Below, piece after piece: positions 1 through 9,119 of a stretch of 64,000 bases of DNA. How positions within the stretch are numbered: the stretch's first letter is position 1; every line of letters starts with the position of its first letter. The DNA is from Actinomyces naeslundii (GTDB lineage Bacteria; Actinomycetota; Actinomycetes; Actinomycetales; Actinomycetaceae): NCBI RefSeq assembly GCF_001956585.1, contig NZ_MSRR01000004.1, positions 90,737-154,736 on the forward strand, given 5' to 3'. The notes under the pieces are model-generated. The model was not told the origin of the DNA. It worked only from the letters and a program-made list of their open reading frames with translations, and made no database searches. The position numbers and the translations under genes are program-made.

Positions 1-43
1 ATAAATTGTCCTTTGACACCTCCCCTGGACAGGAGTTTCCTTG

Positions 44-238
44 ATGAAAACTGTTGCTCGAGTCTCTCTCGTCGCCCTCCTCCTGGCGGGCTTCGCCGTA
101 CCCGCAAACGCCGCACCGGCCGCCAGCCCCGCACGACAGGACGACTCAGCGAGCGCCTTCGGCAAGCCGTTCCGAGACTGGTGCATCTTCCCACCCTCCC
201 CGTGGTGTGACAGGAAGAACAACCGGTGGTACAGCTGA
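44..238 (+). CDS. Small secreted two-cysteine peptide, candidate signalling peptide
   Basis: Encodes a 64-residue precursor. Residues 1-23 form a signal peptide (KTVAR basic start, SLVALLLAGFAV core, ANA-A cleavage site). The mature part of about 41 residues ends in an aromatic tail with Cys47 and Cys55 separated by seven residues (CIFPPSPWC), which could form a disulfide loop outside the cell. The ATG at 44 is preferred over TTG at 41 because AGGAG at 31-35 is then 8 bases away. A terminator follows and a sensor kinase/response regulator pair starts 122 bases downstream, so a peptide signal or peptide antibiotic is inferred. I recognise no family. The promoter lies outside or at the window edge. 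Confidence 0.7.
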   Translation: MKTVARVSLVALLLAGFAVPANAAPAASPARQDDSASAFGKPFRDWCIFPPSPWCDRKNNRWYS

Positions 239-255
239 TTGAACCCACCCCCTGA

Positions 256-294
256 CCACCCCTAAGCATCACGCCTTAGGGGTGGCAGCATTTT
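256..294 (+). terminator. Rho-independent terminator after the small peptide gene
   Basis: A perfect 11-bp stem (CCACCCCTAAG at 256-266 with its complement at 275-285) has an 8-base loop and is followed by a short T-run at 291-294. It separates the peptide gene from the kinase gene, so the peptide is probably a highly expressed monocistron with partial read-through at most. Confidence 0.75.
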
Positions 295-360
295 CTCGAC
301 ATTAGGCGCAGAACACAAAACAAATCACCTCCACAACTCCACCCCTGACCTTCAAGGACA

Positions 361-1572
361 ATGCATAACGATAGTTTTCTCTCGACACTCTGGATGCGGC
401 TCCACGACTTCCTGCCGCACCTGAGACGAACTATCCTTATGTTGACCATCATACCCGTCATTCTTGTCGACACCATCGCATACTTAACTTACAGAAACAG
501 CTTAAACTCATCCGTTTTCTGGGAAGCCGTCCAGGTACTCTGCTTTATCCCATATGCCTACACGAAAGATCGGCGCATCGGAGTAACACCGTACTGCATC
601 GCACTCACACTCACCTTTTGCCTACCGGGAGTGCAGCCAATCTGGGCCTGGTTCTTCGTCTACATCATCATCACCGACCTCCTGGCTGCAAGCAAAGCAC
701 GCCTGGCATTTATTCAGATCCTCTTATTTCTCTTAGTTCAACTAATTTCGGGAATACCATTTCTTCCAACGGCATTTTGGACAGTTGTTTGGGGAATAAC
801 CTCCGCCTCCATTGGCATCCTGATCCGCAACACAAGAGAGCGCCTCGAGGAGATGCAGCGGGAGGCGGAGCACTCCAAGGAGGTCGCCGCCGAGCTCATT
901 CAGCAGCTGCGCCGCGACATTGCGGACAGCCTCCACGACGACCTGGCCGCCGATCTCACTCGCATGCTCATTATCTCGCGCTCCATCAGTCTCCCCAATG
1001 GAGACGACCGCGACCGCCTGCTGGATCTACAGGACCGGACCCAGCAGGCCCTTGCCCATCTGCGTCTACTCATCCACAACCTCGCCGTCTCCCAGGGACT
1101 GCCCAAGGAGGAGCCCACCCTTCGGGAGATTGTCGACTCCAGCGTCTCCACACTGTCCCAGCGAGAGATCGTCCTCGACGCCGACCTGGACGGCATTGAG
1201 GACATTCCGGCTCTGCACCGCTCCGAGCCCGGCCGGCTCCTGGTCGCCTTCATCCGCGAGAACATCCTCAACGCCCTCAAGTACAACGCCCCGCACGATC
1301 TGGTCTCCCTGTTCGTGGAGCAGGAGCAGGACATGCTCTACATCAGCTGCAGCTCACCGTGGAGGGAGCAGAAGGTGCCCGAGGAGATGCACGGCGGGTA
1401 CGGTTTATTAGCACTTCAGAATCGCTTCGAGAACGCCGGAGGCACACTGAGCTCCAACCGGATCGGAGCCTCCTGGACCGTTCTTGCCAGCCTTCCCTGG
1501 AGTGAGATCGCCACACCGACCACTAATGCAAGATCCCTCATGTCGCCGCCGGACGGAGCCATTTATGCCTAG
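361..1572 (+). CDS. Membrane sensor histidine kinase (LuxR-type two-component system)
   Basis: 403-residue kinase. Residues ~24-155 hold five or six hydrophobic segments with little extracellular loop. A short coiled linker (~157-185) follows, then a HisKA_3-type dimerisation helix with phospho-acceptor His192 in ADSLHDDLAADL. The ATPase domain has an N-box near 299-309 (RENILNALKYN) and a G-box GGYGLLALQNRF at ~345-356. This architecture is typical of NarL-partner kinases that read peptides or envelope stress. It overlaps the response regulator by 8 bases, so they are co-translated. The sensor half (to ~830) is visibly poorer in GC than the kinase core. The Shine-Dalgarno AAGGA is only two bases from ATG 361, so the start is slightly uncertain. 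Confidence 0.9.
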   Translation: MHNDSFLSTLWMRLHDFLPHLRRTILMLTIIPVILVDTIAYLTYRNSLNSSVFWEAVQVLCFIPYAYTKDRRIGVTPYCIALTLTFCLPGVQPIWAWFFVYIIITDLLAASKARLAFIQILLFLLVQLISGIPFLPTAFWTVVWGITSASIGILIRNTRERLEEMQREAEHSKEVAAELIQQLRRDIADSLHDDLAADLTRMLIISRSISLPNGDDRDRLLDLQDRTQQALAHLRLLIHNLAVSQGLPKEEPTLREIVDSSVSTLSQREIVLDADLDGIEDIPALHRSEPGRLLVAFIRENILNALKYNAPHDLVSLFVEQEQDMLYISCSSPWREQKVPEEMHGGYGLLALQNRFENAGGTLSSNRIGASWTVLASLPWSEIATPTTNARSLMSPPDGAIYA

Positions 1573-2236
1573 TCACAGTCTGCGTTCCCTGCGGGTCCTC
1601 ATTGTCGATGACGACCCGCTCATCCGCACCACCTTCGCCGAGCAGCTCGACATTCAGCGGGCCATTACCGTCGTTGCCGCGGCCTCCAGCGGAAGGCAGG
1701 CCATCAGCCTGCTCATGACCGGGCAGCAGCCGATCGACGTCGTCCTGCTGGACAGCGATATGCCGGATATGGACGGGGCTCAGACCGCCAGAGCGATTTA
1801 TGAGCGCTTCCCCAGGATGCCCATTGTCATGTTCACCGTCTTCAGCCGCGACGAGATGCTCACCGAGGCCCTGGCCGAGGGCGTCAACGGCTTCATCACC
1901 AAGGATGAGAGCACGGAGAACGTCGCCGCCGCGCTCCTGCGCGCCAGCCGCGGGGAACCGGTCATGTCCTCACGCCCCACGAGGATGCTCGTCAACGCCT
2001 ACCAGTCCGAGCAGCGTCGAGCCGTCGCCGAGGCCCGTATCCAGGAGCTGGTCCACGAGCTCCCGCCCCGGCTTCAGGACGTCTACACCTGCCTCCTGGA
2101 GGGACTGACCAACCGGCGCATCGCCCGCAAGCTCGGCATCTCGGAGAACACCGTGCGCATCTACGTCTCCGAGGTCCTCCACCGCCTCGGCCACACCTCG
2201 CGTACCGAGCTCATCGCCGCAGCCCTGGGCAACTGA
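1565..2236 (+). CDS. NarL/FixJ-family response regulator
   Basis: 223-residue regulator. The receiver domain (1-~125) has acidic residues D15-D17, phospho-acceptor D63 in LLDSDMPDMDG, a Thr in the MFTVFS strand and Lys in FITKDES. A LuxR-type helix-turn-helix is at ~170-215 (GLTNRRIARKLGISENTVR). The start at 1565 is chosen because it overlaps the kinase stop and leaves a normal receiver N-terminus; in-frame codons upstream lie inside the kinase gene. It is the phosphorylation target of the preceding kinase. Its regulon is unknown; the upstream secreted peptide gene is the obvious candidate. Confidence 0.92.
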   Translation: MPSHSLRSLRVLIVDDDPLIRTTFAEQLDIQRAITVVAAASSGRQAISLLMTGQQPIDVVLLDSDMPDMDGAQTARAIYERFPRMPIVMFTVFSRDEMLTEALAEGVNGFITKDESTENVAAALLRASRGEPVMSSRPTRMLVNAYQSEQRRAVAEARIQELVHELPPRLQDVYTCLLEGLTNRRIARKLGISENTVRIYVSEVLHRLGHTSRTELIAAALGN

Positions 2237-2321
2237 GCTCGGACAGGACGACTGACCACAGAAAGCAGGGCGCAGGGCCGCCTACGTCCTCGCCTGCCGC
2301 CGGCGGCTCTACGCTGGGGCC

Positions 2322-3413
<1,092 letters not shown>

Positions 3414-3820
3414 CACGGAAGCGGTATCTCCTTGTCATTCCCGGTCCGAAATGATCACCGGTAACCAACAACGCCAAGACCGGCCATCAACCAGGGGACC
3501 GGATTCTTCGCATTGGATATGACGTCGGAATCCCGAATCAAGGCAAACGCAAGAACTGAGAGAAGAAAAAAGCACAAACAGCGACTTCCACACAGCGAGA
3601 GGCATTCACCGCTCCTCCCCAAAATCGCCTCACTTCGACGTCCGTAACTCCCCTGTCCTCACGGCCTTTCGAACCTTTCCCAGCAAACCGCGGCAGGACG
3701 GGGAATCAACCGAACGACACTGACGTTCGTCAGCATCAGCCCCAGAACCCTGCAGTCACCTCATGCGTTAACTGCACCACAAACGCGGGCTGTTTGGTCC
3801 CCACCAGCCACTCGACACCA
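3414..3820. other. 407-bp intergenic region between convergent genes
   Basis: No credible ORF in any frame; composition is less GC-rich than the flanks. The only clear structure is a small perfect inverted repeat CTGACG-TT-CGTCAG at 3720-3733. It separates menB (+) from rskA (-), both ending here, so termination signals are expected, but I see no strong hairpin with a T-run. Confidence 0.5.
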
Positions 3821-4768
3821 CTAAGCGGAGTCCCCAGCTGGGGTCGAGGAGGGCTCAGGTGCCGGTGAGCCGGTCGCGGTGCCGGCCTGGTCCTCACTCA
3901 CCCGCAGGGTGACCAGGGGCGGCGTCGTCGGCTGGGGCGATCCACCTGCTGGTTCCATGGTGATGACGATCTGCTGGCCGGGCCTGGGCATGATGTCGAG
4001 GAAGGAGAAGCCGGTTCCGTCGCGGGGGTCGTAGACGCCCAGCGAGGTAGTCCGCTCCCCCTCCTTGAGCCAGACCTGGAGGCTGCGGTCGCCGGCCGAG
4101 TCCTTCATCGCGGCCGGCAGGGTCAGGGCAGTCATGCTCATGTCTTGCGACCAGGTGAGAGTCGCGACGTGGCCGTCCGGCATCGTGTCGGTGACCCGCT
4201 GGACGTCCTGGGCCTGGTTGAGGTGGGCGTAGTGCTGGGTCGGCGCCATGGACTCCGCCATGGAGTCCATGGCCTCATCAACCGCGCCCCGTGCGCTCCA
4301 GCGCCCCACACCGATACCGACGCCGAGCAGGACGACAGCCGCGGCCGCTCGCATCAGACCGGCGCGCCAGGTCGAGCGGCGTCTGCGATGCGCATCGAGG
4401 GGGACGATGGACGAGTCAGCCGAGTCAGCCGAGCCGGTACCCCGGCCGGCGGCTGCGCCGCCGGTCCCACCGGCGTCACTGTCAACGACACTGTCGGTAC
4501 CCCTGTCATCTCTGTCATCGCTGTCAGCAGCACCGACCGATTGCCCCGCCTGCGGCTCACGCACGACGGCTTCCAGCAGGGCGGCGCGGATCGCGGCGGG
4601 CGGGGCCACGGGCCTCAGCGAGGATCCGAGCAGGGCCGCCGTCTCGGAGTCGAGCGCCTCATGGGTATCGGCGTCATCGACCCCCTGGACGCCGTCGGAA
4701 TCCGCGGCGCCCGGCGTATCGGCGCCGCCGCTGATGGCGTCCTCGTGCGTGTTGTCGCGGTCCTTCAT
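3821..4768 (-). CDS. rskA: Anti-sigma-K factor, RskA family
   Basis: 315-residue membrane anti-sigma factor. Residues 1-~135 are acidic and cytoplasmic; one membrane segment (~137-157, RAAAAVVLLGVGIGVG) follows; the external RskA domain carries LQVWLKEGERTTSLGVYDP and FSFLDIMPRPGQQIVITMEP, typical of the family. It overlaps the sigma gene by four bases (ATGA), so the two are made in fixed ratio. By analogy with mycobacteria it holds SigK at the membrane until regulated proteolysis releases it. An Asp/Gly/Ser-rich low-complexity insert lies at ~75-120. Confidence 0.88.
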   Translation of the reverse strand: MKDRDNTHEDAISGGADTPGAADSDGVQGVDDADTHEALDSETAALLGSSLRPVAPPAAIRAALLEAVVREPQAGQSVGAADSDDRDDRGTDSVVDSDAGGTGGAAAGRGTGSADSADSSIVPLDAHRRRRSTWRAGLMRAAAAVVLLGVGIGVGRWSARGAVDEAMDSMAESMAPTQHYAHLNQAQDVQRVTDTMPDGHVATLTWSQDMSMTALTLPAAMKDSAGDRSLQVWLKEGERTTSLGVYDPRDGTGFSFLDIMPRPGQQIVITMEPAGGSPQPTTPPLVTLRVSEDQAGTATGSPAPEPSSTPAGDSA

Positions 4769-5394
4769 GGCTGCACCCCCAGCTCTCGTCGTAACCGTGC
4801 CATTCCGTCCCTGATCCGTGTCTTGACCGTCCCCAGCGGCGTGCCCGTGCGGCGGGCGATCTCGCGGTGGGTCAGGCCGGTGAAGTAGGCCAGCTCAATG
4901 GTGGAGCGGTAGGGTTCCCCGACGGCCTCGAGCGCCCGGCGGACCTGCTCACCCTCCATCCTGTCCTCGACCTGCTGAAGCGTCAGATCGACGTCGGGCA
5001 TGTAGTCACGCCACCGGCTCTCCCGGTCTCGGGAGGACTGGGAGGAGCGCACCCGATCAATCGCCCGGTGCCTGGCCATGGTCACCAGCCAGGCCCGGGC
5101 GCTGCCTCGAGCCGGAGAGAACGATCCGGCGGTGCGCCACACCTCGAGGAATACCTCCTGGAGGACCTCCTCGCTCTGGGCACGGTCGACGACGATCTGC
5201 AGGATCAGCGCGAATAGGCGAGAGGACCAGGCGTCATAGAGGTGGGCGAAGGCGTCGGCGTCACCGTCGGCCACCTGAGCGATCCACTCCTCTTCAGAGC
5301 CGCAAGAACTGCTTGTCACAGGGGAATGGTAGGTGAGACCGGCGGCGCAGGCGGTGCGCGTCCTAGTGCGCGGTTCCAGCGTCGTCAGGATCAT
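4765..5394 (-). CDS. sigK: ECF sigma factor, SigK-like
   Basis: 209-residue extracytoplasmic-function sigma factor. Region 2 (FAHLYDAWSSRLFALILQIV; EEVLQEVFLEVWRTAGSF) contacts the -10 element and region 4 (STIELAYFTGLTHREIARRT, then GTVKTRIRDGMARLRREL) the -35 element. Coupling to rskA identifies it as SigK type. It sits 66 bases downstream of dipZ on the same strand, so an operon dipZ-sigK-rskA is likely. The first ~25 residues are not conserved sigma sequence; a GTG at 5319 giving a shorter protein is possible. Confidence 0.9.
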   Translation of the reverse strand: MILTTLEPRTRTRTACAAGLTYHSPVTSSSCGSEEEWIAQVADGDADAFAHLYDAWSSRLFALILQIVVDRAQSEEVLQEVFLEVWRTAGSFSPARGSARAWLVTMARHRAIDRVRSSQSSRDRESRWRDYMPDVDLTLQQVEDRMEGEQVRRALEAVGEPYRSTIELAYFTGLTHREIARRTGTPLGTVKTRIRDGMARLRRELGVQP

Positions 5395-5460
5395 CGCACC
5401 GTCTCCCGACTCGTCTCCGGGGAAGCTTCCCGGGGTGTCGTCTCCATCAGCACCGGAGGG

Positions 5461-7158
5461 TCACCCGAAGGTGAAGGAGTAGAGCTCCAGGCCCGGCGAC
5501 GCCTGAAGCTCGAGCACACCCGAGCCCACCTCGTCGGTACGGACCAGCTCCATCCCGTTGGGTACGCCCGAGACGTGGGCGGTATGAGTGCGCCCGTTGA
5601 CTCTCCAGGTCAGGTCGCCCTCCCCGGAGACGACGAGGTTGACCTGCTTGCCGCGGTAGGACAGGCGCAGCCGGCCGGGGCCGTCGGCCGGGGCGATGGA
5701 CTGGGAATCAACCTTCCAGGTGCCGTCAAGGGCGAAGGTGTCGGCCTTGAGGTCGGAGGGGAAGGAGAAGGAGTGCCGCCCCTTCTGCAGGGCGCCCTGA
5801 GCAAAGCCGGAAGCCCGGCTTGAGCCCAGGTAGGTCTCGGGGGTGCGGGGACTGTCCGTGCCCGCGTCGTCGTCGACCTCGGAGAAGACAGGGGCCGGGA
5901 GACTCACGTTCGGGTTGGCCTGCTTGAGCAGCTCGCGGACGTGCTTCTCCGTCGTGGCCTCCCCGCCCTCGCCGACGTGAGTCTGACGGACGTTGCCCTG
6001 GGCGTCGGCCAGGTAGTGGGCGGGCCAGTAGTGGTTGTTGAAGTTGCTCCAGGTGGTCAGGTTGGAGTCGACCGCGACGGGGTAGGTGATGCCCAGGCGC
6101 TCGACGCCGCCACGCACATTGTCCACCTCCTTCTCGAAGGCGTACTCCGGGGAGTGGACGCCGATCACCTGAAGGCCGTACTCGGCGTAGGTCTGGTGCA
6201 GCTTCTCGACGCCGGGGATCGAGCGCTGGCAGTTGATGCAGGAGTATGCGAAGAAGTCGACCAGAGTGACCTTGCCTGAGCGGTCCTTCTGGGTCAGGGG
6301 CTGGTTACCGGGCGTGTTGAGCCAGGCCACCGTGCCATCAATGGCGGGCAGGGGGCCGCAGTCACCGAGAGTGGCGGCTCCAGGACGGCAGGTTCCGGAG
6401 GAGGAGTCGCCGTGAAGGAGCTCGTCGGTACGGGCCTGAAGGGAGGCCGTGTAGTCGGGCAGGCGACGCTGGAGAGCCGCGGGGGCGTCCAGGACGAGCG
6501 CGACGGACAGGCCGAGCATGACGACACCGGCAGTGATACGGATAGCGCGCTGACGGGTACGGAATGCTCGGATCCGCTCCGTGATGCCGCGGCCGGCCAG
6601 GGCGAAGGCCAGCAGCGGGATCGCCGTGCCGACGGCGAAGGACAGGGCCAGTGCGACGGTGTCGACGCCGATCCGTCCGGTGGCACCCGCCACAGCGACG
6701 GCCGCCAGGACCGGGCCGGCGCAGGGCACGTATGCGGCTCCCAGCACCAGGCCGAGGAGGAAGCCGTTGGAGGGGTTCTTCGAGCCGCCGAAACGCTGGA
6801 AACGCGCGAAGGGGCGTTCCAGGACCTCCATGACCCTCGGCACCATCATGCCCAGGCCGATGAGTGCGAGCATGATGATGCCGACCCACCGGATGAGGTC
6901 CTGTGGCAGATGGAGCAGGCTCAGCAGGGTCGATCCCAGGAGCGTGAACACCGTGAAACTAACCACAAGGCCGGTAACCACGAGGTAGGGGTGGAAGCGG
7001 GAGGTGAGGCCGCCGTCGGACCCCTCTCCATCACCGCGTGCGCCCTGCGCTCCCGCGGAGAGGAGGATGACGGGGAGCACCGGCAGGACGCACGGGGAGA
7101 TCCCCGTGATGAGCCCTCCCAGCAGTCCGATGACCACCAGACTAGAGACCGTTGTCAC
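5461..7158 (-). CDS. dipZ: DipZ-like disulfide reductant transporter: CcdA + thioredoxin + C-terminal domain
   Basis: 565-residue fusion. Residues 1-~225 are a DsbD/CcdA-type membrane electron carrier with intramembrane Cys23 (SPC) and Cys146 (PCAGP). Residues ~275-400 are an exported TlpA-like thioredoxin domain with CINC at 307-310. The rest is the C-terminal carbohydrate-binding-like domain found in mycobacterial DipZ. It moves electrons from cytoplasmic thioredoxin to extracellular protein disulfides. GTG at 7158 has a good Shine-Dalgarno (AAAGGG, nine bases). In Mycobacterium tuberculosis dipZ belongs to the SigK regulon; here it is directly upstream of sigK-rskA, which supports the assignment. 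Confidence 0.92.
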   Translation of the reverse strand: MTTVSSLVVIGLLGGLITGISPCVLPVLPVILLSAGAQGARGDGEGSDGGLTSRFHPYLVVTGLVVSFTVFTLLGSTLLSLLHLPQDLIRWVGIIMLALIGLGMMVPRVMEVLERPFARFQRFGGSKNPSNGFLLGLVLGAAYVPCAGPVLAAVAVAGATGRIGVDTVALALSFAVGTAIPLLAFALAGRGITERIRAFRTRQRAIRITAGVVMLGLSVALVLDAPAALQRRLPDYTASLQARTDELLHGDSSSGTCRPGAATLGDCGPLPAIDGTVAWLNTPGNQPLTQKDRSGKVTLVDFFAYSCINCQRSIPGVEKLHQTYAEYGLQVIGVHSPEYAFEKEVDNVRGGVERLGITYPVAVDSNLTTWSNFNNHYWPAHYLADAQGNVRQTHVGEGGEATTEKHVRELLKQANPNVSLPAPVFSEVDDDAGTDSPRTPETYLGSSRASGFAQGALQKGRHSFSFPSDLKADTFALDGTWKVDSQSIAPADGPGRLRLSYRGKQVNLVVSGEGDLTWRVNGRTHTAHVSGVPNGMELVRTDEVGSGVLELQASPGLELYSFTFG

Positions 7159-7394
7159 TATGATTCACCCTTTCGGTCCGTTTCTTGTTGTTAGTCTCGA
7201 AAGAGGTTCGGAGCCATCGGCAACGGGGATTGTCGAACAACCACATAGCCGTCTATGACGATCGTCACTCATGACGGACGCCGTCGAGCTCCCACAGAGA
7301 GCCCCGTGAGCAACACGGACGACGGCGACTCCGGATCCGCAAGAGCGGGCCATCCCGCACTGACACTGCACCAGCAAGCGCATAAGGAGAACTC

Positions 7395-7895
7395 ATGCGA
7401 TTCACCGCTACACGTGCCACCAAGACCCTCGCCACCTCACTCCTCATCGCCACCGCCGGACTCGGTCTGGCCGCCTGCTCCGGCTCCGGCTCGGGCGACT
7501 CGACCACGCCCGCAACCAAGCAGACCGCCGGCAGCACCAGTGACGGCGGCTCCATCGCCCCCAGCGCAGACAGCAAGATGTCCGGCAGCACCGACAGCAC
7601 GGGTGGTGCTGCCGGCGGCGGCTCCGCGAAGCCCGAGGGCGGCGACAACCAGCCCGCCAGCCCCGGAGGCCAGCAGGGCGGCGCCGGTCAGCAGGGCGGT
7701 TCCGTTCAGGGTGACAACAACCAGGGTCAGCAGGGTGGAGCCGGTCAGCAGGGCGGCGCTGGCGGCAGCGCCGGTAGCCAGCAGGGCGGTGCCGAGGGCC
7801 AGCAGGGTGGCGCCGGCCAGCAACAGGGTGGCGCCGGCCAGCAGCAGGGCGGCGCCGGTGCCAGCGCCGACAGCCAGCAGGGCGGCGGCAACTAA
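7395..7895 (+). CDS. Low-complexity Gln/Gly-repeat lipoprotein
   Basis: 166-residue exported lipoprotein. The signal peptide ends in lipobox LAAC (Cys ~27), followed by a Ser/Thr/Gly-rich spacer and, from ~85 to the end, degenerate repeats of QQGGAG. AAGGAG at 7383-7388 is a strong Shine-Dalgarno, and a strong terminator follows, so the gene is real despite its composition. It is divergent from dipZ-sigK-rskA across ~240 bases. In mycobacteria the dipZ neighbours are fasciclin-domain antigens; this protein has no such domain. The repeats may vary in number between strains. Function unknown; probably a wall-spanning or mucin-like surface tether. Confidence 0.75.
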   Translation: MRFTATRATKTLATSLLIATAGLGLAACSGSGSGDSTTPATKQTAGSTSDGGSIAPSADSKMSGSTDSTGGAAGGGSAKPEGGDNQPASPGGQQGGAGQQGGSVQGDNNQGQQGGAGQQGGAGGSAGSQQGGAEGQQGGAGQQQGGAGQQQGGAGASADSQQGGGN

Positions 7896-7921
7896 GCCGA
7901 TAGACCCGCGTTACCCATTGA

Positions 7922-7970
7922 GCGAGGACCCCACCGCAGCCACAGCTGCGGCGGGGTCCTCGCCATCTTC
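7922..7970 (+). terminator. Strong terminator hairpin after the repeat lipoprotein
   Basis: 19-bp stem with one mismatch: GCGAGGACCCCACCGCAGC at 7922-7940 pairs with 7945-7963 around a CACA loop. There is no long T-run, as is common in high-GC actinobacteria. Confidence 0.75.
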
Positions 7971-8169
7971 CGCAGCCCAGATGCTCCACGTCGCACCTGC
8001 AGCACGACCAGACGCAGGTCACGATGGCATTGCGGTCCAGCCGCCTCTCGTGCCAGGCTTCCGAGGGCCGGGTCGGTGGACAACGGACGACTAAGACACC
8101 GTTCGATCTGCAAGCCGTCCACCGACCCGGTCATCACACTGTTCACCCCAGTCACCCATGGAGACACCC

Positions 8170-8751
8170 ATGCTGTCCGCTCTGCTGGAGAAGACCGACC
8201 CCACGCGCCGAAGGATCGGGACCGCGATCCTCGTCGGCATCATCGGAGGGTTCTTCTCCGCCATCGTCAAGTTCGGCTGGGAGGTCCCTTTCCCGCCCCG
8301 CACCCCGGAGCGCAACGCGACGAACCCGCCCCAGAGACTTCTGGAGCAGCTGGGGATGAGCCCGGAGCAGTCCCACACCGGCATCACCTTCAACGGCAAC
8401 GAGGGGCTGCCGATCTACTCGTTCATCATCCACTTCAGCTTCGCGATCGTCTTCGCCGTCTTCTACTGCGTCATGGCCGAGTACTACAGATCGATCACGC
8501 TGTGGCAGGGGGCCGCCTTCGGTCTGCTCGTGTGGGTGGGGGCGCACCTGGTGCTCATGCCGCTGACGGGCACGGTTCCCTCTCCCTTCCCGTGGGTCGC
8601 CGGCGGGCAGACCTGGGCGGAGCACTTCTCCGAGGCGCTGGGGCACGTCATCTGGCTGTGGTCCATCGAGCTGGTGCGCCGCGACCTGCGCAACCGCATC
8701 ACCCACCAGCCCGACCCCTGGGTGCCGCTCGACGCCGTGCCGGCCCGCTGA
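8170..8751 (+). CDS. yagU: YagU-family inner-membrane protein (DUF1440)
   Basis: 193-residue membrane protein closely matching Escherichia coli YagU: RRRIGTAILVGIIGGFFSA, VKFGWEVPFPPR and the C-terminal stretch GHVIWLWSIELVRRDLRNR are all in place. Four hydrophobic segments are visible. YagU has been linked to acid resistance in E. coli; the mechanism is unknown. ATG 8170 is chosen over ATG 8158 because GGAG at 8160-8163 is six bases upstream of 8170, and the resulting N-terminus matches E. coli. Single gene, followed by a repeat-bearing intergenic region. Confidence 0.88.
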   Translation: MLSALLEKTDPTRRRIGTAILVGIIGGFFSAIVKFGWEVPFPPRTPERNATNPPQRLLEQLGMSPEQSHTGITFNGNEGLPIYSFIIHFSFAIVFAVFYCVMAEYYRSITLWQGAAFGLLVWVGAHLVLMPLTGTVPSPFPWVAGGQTWAEHFSEALGHVIWLWSIELVRRDLRNRITHQPDPWVPLDAVPAR

Positions 8752-8798
8752 GCCCTCAGGGCCCGGCACGCCTCTCGTAGCAGCGGAGGTTGGCGTCC

Positions 8799-8919
8799 CA
8801 CCAGTACTCCGCGAGGGTCGGGCGCTACTGGGGAAGGTTCGGGCGTACTCCACGGGGGCCGGGGGTTCGTGCAGTACGCACAACCCCTGGCCAGTACACC
8901 CCCGCCTTCGTGCAGTACA
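8799..8919 (+). repeat. Dispersed intergenic repeat, copy A
   Basis: A ~120-bp element that matches the reverse complement of 35221-35340 at about four of five positions without gaps (hand alignment). It contains six AGTAC or TACT cores at 8803, 8826, 8845, 8873, 8893 and 8914, roughly 20-27 bases apart, separated by G-rich or C-rich runs. No coding potential. It lies between yagU and the end of menA, and with the following ~100 bases fills most of the 368-bp gap there. Confidence 0.75.
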
Positions 8920-9014
8920 GGCCACGGGAGAACCCTGGATCCGACCGCGCGTCTTTCACCTGGACCTCGGGGGCTCAGCTACCGGGGGAGAAATCCCGGG
9001 AAGGACTCGAAGGG

Positions 9015-9119
9015 CTAGAGGCACCTGGGCAGGTACTGCTTCTGCTCCGCCCAGTCGATGTACTTCGTCGACTGCCTGAGGTCCCCGCGCATGAGATCGA
9101 CGCTCGCCTGGGCCCGGGC
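9015..9119 (-). pseudogene. Short coding-like remnant directly after menA
   Basis: Immediately after the menA stop and in the same frame there are 34 sense codons and a TAG. The last 25, from ATG 9092, read MRGDLRQSTKYIDWAEQKQY... with G or C in every third position, strongly unlike non-coding sequence. It could be the 3' end of a deleted gene or a 25-residue peptide, but no Shine-Dalgarno is evident. I do not recognise the family. Confidence 0.35.

Noticed and set aside
13..18. TTGACA as -35 of the peptide gene
   Set aside because: Only 25 bases before the start codon, leaving no room for a -10 and leader; no -10-like hexamer at the right distance.
7345..7375. SigK-type promoter (CCATCC at 7350-7355) for the repeat lipoprotein
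   Set aside because: No CCGAAT-like -10 at the proper distance and the site is too near the start codon; co-regulation with dipZ stays unproven.
8799..8919. CRISPR-like array of AGTAC units
   Set aside because: Units are only 5-8 conserved bases at uneven 20-27-base spacing, there are no true spacers and no cas genes; a second diverged copy exists elsewhere.
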